Source: DAIDKA01 sp036267975
GTDB taxonomy: Bacteria; Pseudomonadota; Gammaproteobacteria; Steroidobacterales; Steroidobacteraceae
Length of the DNA: 64,000 nucleotides
Assembly: GCA_036267975.1 (NCBI GenBank)
Contig: DATAVA010000049.1
Location: 42,369-106,368, forward strand
Reading direction: 5' to 3'
The notes below the pieces were generated by a model. That model saw nothing but the letters and a program-made list of their open reading frames with translations. It was not told where the DNA came from and searched no databases. This document shows positions 59,673 to 64,000 of the stretch, one piece after another; the first letter of the stretch is position 1, and each line of letters opens with the position of its first letter. The position numbers and the translations under genes are program-made.

Positions 59673-61090
59673 GCCGCTTGGCCCGTCAGTACGTTGACGA
59701 GCTCCTCTATATCCGCCGCGCTGATCTGGCCGTGCGTGGCACATATCCGGATCACTTCGCGCCCCTCGAAGCTCGAGCGGGCCACCCAGGCACGCCCGGA
59801 TGCCAGCGTGCGCCGAACGATGTCCCGTACGCTCGGTTCGCCCGTGGGGGGCTGCACACACAATACTGCCAGCGACGAATCATTGGCCGCGGTCCAACCG
59901 ACTGCCAGCAGGCGCTCTTTGACCTGTGCGATGACTTCAACCGCACGCTCCACATGCCCTGCCACTCCCTGCCAGCCCGCCACGCCCAGCGTCAGAAAGA
60001 GCCGCAGGCCCAGGAACCGGCGCGACCATTGCACCGTATTCAGGTAAGGATCGGTGGCGGCGGCGTTGGAGGGCATGAAGTCCGCGGCCACTCGGAATGC
60101 CTCGCTCAGTACCGTCCCGTGCCGTGTCAAGAACATGCCGCAGCCCATGGTGGTCGCAAACCACTTGTGCGCATCGATCGTGATGGAGTCTGCGCGTTCG
60201 ATGCCCGTCAGCAGGCCGCGCAGCCGGTCGGAGCTCAAGGCCGCCCCGCCCCATGCTGCATCGACGTGAAACCACGCTCCATGCGCCGTGGCGATGTCCG
60301 CACACGCCTGCAGCGGATCGATCATGCCTGCGCCCGTCGTGCCGGCCGTTGCGGCAATGAGCACGGGAGTCGTCCCCCGTTCCCGGTCAGCGGCCACGGC
60401 ATCCTGCAGCGCCCGCACGTCCATCCTGCCGCGGCCGTCGGTGGCCACCAGGCGCAGTGAATTGCGCCCGACTCCGGCCTGATGAGCGATCTTGGTCCAG
60501 GCCGGATGACATTCGGCCGAGGTGTACAGCGCGACGGGACCGCTGAAGGCCCGCACGCCCTCGTCCCCGAATCGGGGATTGGCCCGCGTGAGCGCGCAAA
60601 CGAGCGAAGTGTAATTCGCCTCCGAACCGCTGGTCGTGAAATGGCCGACCGTCCCTGATGCCATGCCGGCCCGGTGTGCCAGCGACCGGATGACGTGCGC
60701 CTCGATCTCCACCGGCACGGGCGATGAGCCGGAACTTGCCAGCTGCGGATTGAAGGCTCCGGCGATCCGGTCAGCCCACTGCGCCGGGGCGGTCGGAGCC
60801 GGGTTGAACAGCCCGAAATAGCGCGGGTGCGTCATATGCACCGTGCCGACTTCGAGCTGTCGTATGGTCCAGTCCATCAGCTCCTGAGCCGGCATCGGCG
60901 TCGCGAAATCCAGTGCCGTCAGCGCGACTCGGAAACCCTGCATGTCCACCGTGGGCATGACCGAACCGCGGATCACCCGCGCCAGTGCCGCCTCGAGCTG
61001 CTGGGTCAGCCAGTCATCGGTGCGGGAGCCGTCGGTCGCTTCCGGAAACAGTGCTGCCGCCGGGGCAGGAAGGGGCAATCGCTCACTCAT
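59669..61090 (-). CDS. Group II PLP-dependent decarboxylase
   Basis: A 473-residue aromatic-L-amino-acid/tyrosine-type decarboxylase: MTHPRYFGLFNPAPTAPAQWADRI, GHFTTSGSEANYTSLVCAL, WFHVDAAWGGAALSS and the PLP lysine in TIDAHKWFATTMGCGMF. It would decarboxylate an L-amino acid to an amine. Because the gene sits with an amino acid:carrier ligase and MetA/MetY-like genes it may process the tethered or free amino acid of this pathway. It is 11 nt from the MetY-like gene and in the same orientation. Confidence 0.9.
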   Translation of the reverse strand: MSERLPLPAPAAALFPEATDGSRTDDWLTQQLEAALARVIRGSVMPTVDMQGFRVALTALDFATPMPAQELMDWTIRQLEVGTVHMTHPRYFGLFNPAPTAPAQWADRIAGAFNPQLASSGSSPVPVEIEAHVIRSLAHRAGMASGTVGHFTTSGSEANYTSLVCALTRANPRFGDEGVRAFSGPVALYTSAECHPAWTKIAHQAGVGRNSLRLVATDGRGRMDVRALQDAVAADRERGTTPVLIAATAGTTGAGMIDPLQACADIATAHGAWFHVDAAWGGAALSSDRLRGLLTGIERADSITIDAHKWFATTMGCGMFLTRHGTVLSEAFRVAADFMPSNAAATDPYLNTVQWSRRFLGLRLFLTLGVAGWQGVAGHVERAVEVIAQVKERLLAVGWTAANDSSLAVLCVQPPTGEPSVRDIVRRTLASGRAWVARSSFEGREVIRICATHGQISAADIEELVNVLTGQAA

Positions 61091-61101
61091 GAGCCATCCC
61101 G

Positions 61102-62382
61102 CTAGCCGCGGACCGCCGCGGCCAAAGCCTGATCCAGATCGGCGAGGATGTCGTCAATGTGCTCGATGCCGACGCTCAACCGGATCGTTTCCGGCCCGAT
61201 GCCCGCCAGACGCTGCTCATCTGCCGACATCTGGCGATGGGTCGTGGAAGCAGGATGGCAGGCCAGCGATTTGGCATCACCGAGATTCACCAGGCGCTTG
61301 AAGAGCTGCAGGGCATCATAAAAGCGCACGCCACCCTCGTAGCCGCCGCGAATCGCGAACGTCAGCAATGAGCAGGCCCGGCCTTTCAGGTACTTCTGGA
61401 CCAGCTCGTAATAGGGGCTTTCGGGAAACCCCGCATAGCTCACCGAGACGACGCGTGGATCAGCCCGCAGGAACTCCGCAACGCGGCGCGCGTTCTCCAC
61501 GTGGCGGTCCAGACGCAGGGCGACGGTCTCGATGCCCTGCAGGAGCAGGAACGAACTCAGCGGCGACAGGACGGCACCCATGGTGCGCTGGAACACGCTG
61601 CGCGCCCGACCGATGTATGCCGTCGGCCCGTATTGGTCGGTGTACACCATGCCGTGGTAGGAATGATCCGGCGTGGTGAGCATCGGGAAGCGGGCCGCGT
61701 GCTGCGTCCAGGGGAACTTGCCGCTATCGACCACAACCCCGCCGAGAGTCGTGCCGTGCCCACCCAGGAACTTCGTCAGCGAATGCAGCACGACGTCGGC
61801 GCCATAATCGATCGGTCTGAGCAGAATGGGCGTGGGCACGGTGTTGTCCGCGATCAGGGGCACGCCGGCGCGATGCGCGACCTGCGCGAGGCCCTCCAGG
61901 TCGCAGACATTGCCGGCGGGATTTCCGACCGTCTCGCAATAGACCGCCCGGGTGTTCACATCGATCAGGGCCGCGAGGTCCTGCGGTTTGTCCGACCGGG
62001 CGAACTTGGTGGTGATGCCGAACTGCCGCAACACATGGGCGAACAGGGTGTGGGTGGTGCCGTATAACTGCGGCACCGACACGATGTTCCGCCCCTGTTC
62101 GGTCACCGTCAGCACAGCGTAGTACAGCGCCGCCTGGCCCGAACTGACGCACAGGGCGTCCGCTCCGCCCTCGAGCAGGGCCACGCGCTTCTCCAGGACA
62201 TCGGTAGTGGGATTGGCGATCCGGGTGTAGCGGTAACCCGGAGTCTCCAGATTGAACAGCGCCGCACCGTGCTCGGCGCTGTCGAAGGAGTACGCGACAG
62301 TCTGGTAGATCGGGACCGCCACCGCTTTGGTGGTTGGATCACTGTCGAAGCCGCCGTGGACGGCAATCGTTTCGGGTTTCAT
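61102..62382 (-). CDS. metY: O-acetylhomoserine sulfhydrylase-like (MetY)
   Basis: A 426-residue Cys/Met-metabolism PLP enzyme: TIAVHGGFDSDPTTKAVAVPIYQTVAYSF, YRYTRIANPTTDVLEKR, ETVGNPAGNVCDL, LADNTVPTP-like block, HSLTKFLGGHGTTLGG with the PLP lysine and ESPYYELVQKYL near the C-terminus. Adds sulfide (or methanethiol) to O-acyl-homoserine. It fits with the MetA-like acyltransferase nearby. ATG 62382 is preferred over GTG at 62394. It lies upstream of the decarboxylase on the same strand. Confidence 0.93.
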   Translation of the reverse strand: MKPETIAVHGGFDSDPTTKAVAVPIYQTVAYSFDSAEHGAALFNLETPGYRYTRIANPTTDVLEKRVALLEGGADALCVSSGQAALYYAVLTVTEQGRNIVSVPQLYGTTHTLFAHVLRQFGITTKFARSDKPQDLAALIDVNTRAVYCETVGNPAGNVCDLEGLAQVAHRAGVPLIADNTVPTPILLRPIDYGADVVLHSLTKFLGGHGTTLGGVVVDSGKFPWTQHAARFPMLTTPDHSYHGMVYTDQYGPTAYIGRARSVFQRTMGAVLSPLSSFLLLQGIETVALRLDRHVENARRVAEFLRADPRVVSVSYAGFPESPYYELVQKYLKGRACSLLTFAIRGGYEGGVRFYDALQLFKRLVNLGDAKSLACHPASTTHRQMSADEQRLAGIGPETIRLSVGIEHIDDILADLDQALAAAVRG

Positions 62383-62452
62383 TGTGAAATGCACAATAGC
62401 AATGGATTTGATCCTGCCTGCATACTAGTACGTCCCATCCATGAACTGAACC

Positions 62453-64000
62453 ATGAAATCAGCCCTCAAGTCGTGGGTGCGCGCGCTGGAAATGACAGCG
62501 CCCATCGAACGGCAGCCCCATGTGACTTTACCCATCCTGATCGATCAGCTCGGGCGGCGCTTCGACACAGTCCCCGCTTTGGTCGCTCCGGACGCGGCTC
62601 TCAGCTACAGCCAGCTTGCGCAGGCGTGCAGCCGCTATGCCCGCTGGGCGGTCGCCCAGGGCTTGCAGCGCGGCGATACGGTCGGCCTGCTGATGGCGAA
62701 TTGCACCCACTACATGGCCATCTGGCTGGGCCTTACCAGGGCTGGCATCGGCGTCGCCCTGCTGAATACCCAATTACGCGGCGAAGCGCTCGCCCACTGC
62801 ATCCGGATCGTCGCGCCAAAACTGCTGATCGTCGGCGCGTCATTGTGTGACGCAGTTCCGGACGCCAGGCAACGGCTGGACCCCGAGATGCATTGGTGGG
62901 CCGATGGTGCGGGGCCCCATGACTTGCCCAGACTGGACCTCGCGACGGTGGAGCTTCCCTCCGACGCGATCAGCGCGGCGGAGATCGCCCTGCCCTCGCT
63001 CGAGGAGCGTGCGCTCTACATCTACACGTCCGGCACAACCGGCTTGCCCAAGGCCGCCAATGTGAGCCATTTTCGCGTCATGCAGTGGAGCCACTGGTTT
63101 GCCGGAATGATGAATACGGGCCCCGCGGATCGCATGTACGACTGCCTGCCGCTGTACCACAGTGTCGGCGGCGTCGTCGCCACTGGAGCAACGCTGCTGG
63201 GTGGCGGCACGGTGGTGCTGCGCGAGCGCTTTTCGGCGCGGGATTTCTGGCGGGACGTGGTCGAAGAGCGCTGCACGCTGTTCCAATATATCGGCGAATT
63301 GTGCCGTTACTTGGTCAATACGGCGCCTAACCCGCAGGAGAACTCCCATCATCTGCGCCTGTGCTGCGGGAATGGCTTGCGCGTTGAAGTCTGGGAGGAG
63401 TTTCAGCGGCGTTTTCGCATACCGCAGATCCTGGAGTACTACGCCTCTACGGAAGGCAACTTCTCGCTCTACAACTGCGAGGGCAAGATCGGCTCGATCG
63501 GGCGGTTTCCGTCCTTTCTCAAGCACCGCATGCCGGTGGAAATTGTCCGGTTCGACCTGGAAACGGAAGTCCCGACGCGCAATGGCGAAGGCCATTGTGT
63601 CGCCTGTGAGCCCCACGAGGTGGGTGAGGCGATTGGCAAACTGCAGTCGGGGGACACCAGGGAGCTGGGTCGCTTCGAGGGCTATGCCGATTCGGATGCG
63701 ACCAGGAAAAAAATCCTGCGCGATGTGTTCGTCGACGGCGATGCCTGGTACCGCACCGGGGACCTGATGCGCCGGGATGAACAGGGATTTTTCTACTTTG
63801 TCGATCGGGTCGGTGATACGTATCGGTGGAAGGGCGAGAACGTGTCGGCGGCGCAGGTCGCCGGTGTCATCGCCTCCTGCCCGCAAGTCACCGATGCGGC
63901 TGTGTTCGGCGTACCGGTGCCGGGCGCCGATGGGCGCGCCGGCATGGCCGCCATCGTCGTCGCAGCAGGATTCGATCTGAAGACTTTCCGAGATCGGCTC
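62453..64000 (+). CDS. FATP-type long-chain acyl-CoA synthetase (cut by window end)
   Basis: An open frame of 516 codons running off the end of the window, not closed by a stop. It is an AMP-binding adenylating enzyme of the FATP/very-long-chain acyl-CoA synthetase type: RGDTVGLLMANCTHYMAIWLGL, LYIYTSGTTGLPKAANVSH (P-loop), MYDCLPLYHSVGG, ILEYYASTEGNFSLYN, GDAWYRTGDLMRRDEQGFFYFVDRVGDTYRWKGENVS. It activates fatty acids with ATP and CoA. A start at 62453 is preceded by a two-codon reading frame (ATG AAC TGA) at 62441. It may feed an acyl group to the carrier-protein pathway, which is inference. Confidence 0.9.
   Translation, partial: MKSALKSWVRALEMTAPIERQPHVTLPILIDQLGRRFDTVPALVAPDAALSYSQLAQACSRYARWAVAQGLQRGDTVGLLMANCTHYMAIWLGLTRAGIGVALLNTQLRGEALAHCIRIVAPKLLIVGASLCDAVPDARQRLDPEMHWWADGAGPHDLPRLDLATVELPSDAISAAEIALPSLEERALYIYTSGTTGLPKAANVSHFRVMQWSHWFAGMMNTGPADRMYDCLPLYHSVGGVVATGATLLGGGTVVLRERFSARDFWRDVVEERCTLFQYIGELCRYLVNTAPNPQENSHHLRLCCGNGLRVEVWEEFQRRFRIPQILEYYASTEGNFSLYNCEGKIGSIGRFPSFLKHRMPVEIVRFDLETEVPTRNGEGHCVACEPHEVGEAIGKLQSGDTRELGRFEGYADSDATRKKILRDVFVDGDAWYRTGDLMRRDEQGFFYFVDRVGDTYRWKGENVSAAQVAGVIASCPQVTDAAVFGVPVPGADGRAGMAAIVVAAGFDLKTFRDRL

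Overview
The window is a high-GC Proteobacterial chromosome segment, and a free-living aerobic gammaproteobacterium is the best guess. The pointers are a glrK-qseG-glrR operon (a gammaproteobacterial signature), srkA, an exosortase E/VPEID-CTERM locus, a long TonB-dependent receptor and many exported short-chain dehydrogenases (SDRs). This placement is inference. I saw no rRNA, tRNA, CRISPR array, insertion sequence or prophage; the content is chromosomal accessory metabolism mixed with a few conserved blocks.

Layout. 1-0.84 kb: an exported SDR. 0.86-9.0 kb: a tightly overlapping minus-strand operon, read from an AraC-type regulator through a two-part PEP-synthase-like (phenylphosphate-synthase-like) enzyme, a biotin carrier protein, a biotin carboxylase, a carboxyltransferase and a HAD phosphatase. 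It looks like an ATP-driven carboxylation system for an unknown substrate. 9.4-12.2 kb: a TonB-dependent receptor with a strong terminator. 12.2-13.0 kb: a VapBC-type toxin-antitoxin pair whose promoter encloses a perfect 24-bp palindrome and appears to give a leaderless mRNA. 13.0-18.0 kb: exported SDR, SnoaL/DUF1348 protein, YkgJ-type Cys-cluster protein, a zinc-ribbon/SDR fusion lacking the catalytic Tyr, an exported VOC protein and a Tat-exported hypothetical. 18.1-23.4 kb: MFS transporter, 72-aa zinc ribbon and hydantoinase/ketone-carboxylase-like HyuA and HyuB in one operon. 23.5-24.6 kb: a Phd-like antitoxin with a zeta-type kinase. 24.6-28.2 kb: three Tat-exported SDRs. 28.2-34.2 kb: aldose epimerase, GntR regulator, a fused gallate-dioxygenase-like extradiol enzyme, LLM flavoprotein, exported methyltransferase-like protein, Dps and a VOC protein.

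34.2-41.8 kb: pirin, a glycosyltransferase and a lipid block (DUF962 membrane protein, membrane-anchored class III aminotransferase, phosphatidylserine decarboxylase, SDR, DUF218 protein, phospholipid N-methyltransferase) that suggests phosphatidylethanolamine is made and then methylated. 41.8-47.8 kb: a PAS/GAF/GGDEF/EAL protein, a lipoprotein, SrkA and a GalE-like epimerase. 47.8-54.9 kb: GlrK-QseG-GlrR, then a PrsR-like sigma-54 activator divergent from exosortase E/protease and its 73-aa VPEID-CTERM substrate. This is a complete single-substrate protein-sorting system.

54.9-64.0 kb: SnoaL-like protein, alpha/beta hydrolase, then an amino acid:carrier-protein ligase (seryl-tRNA-synthetase paralogue), an acyl-CoA-dehydrogenase-like flavoprotein, a MetA-like acyltransferase, a stand-alone carrier protein, a PLP decarboxylase, a MetY-like sulfhydrylase and a FATP-type acyl-CoA synthetase cut by the window end. 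Together these suggest an undescribed pathway in which an amino acid is tethered to a carrier protein and oxidised. The four strongest candidates for an undescribed system are the PEP-synthase/biotin carboxylase operon, the aminoacyl-carrier-protein cluster, the minimal VPEID sorting locus and the set of exported SDRs.
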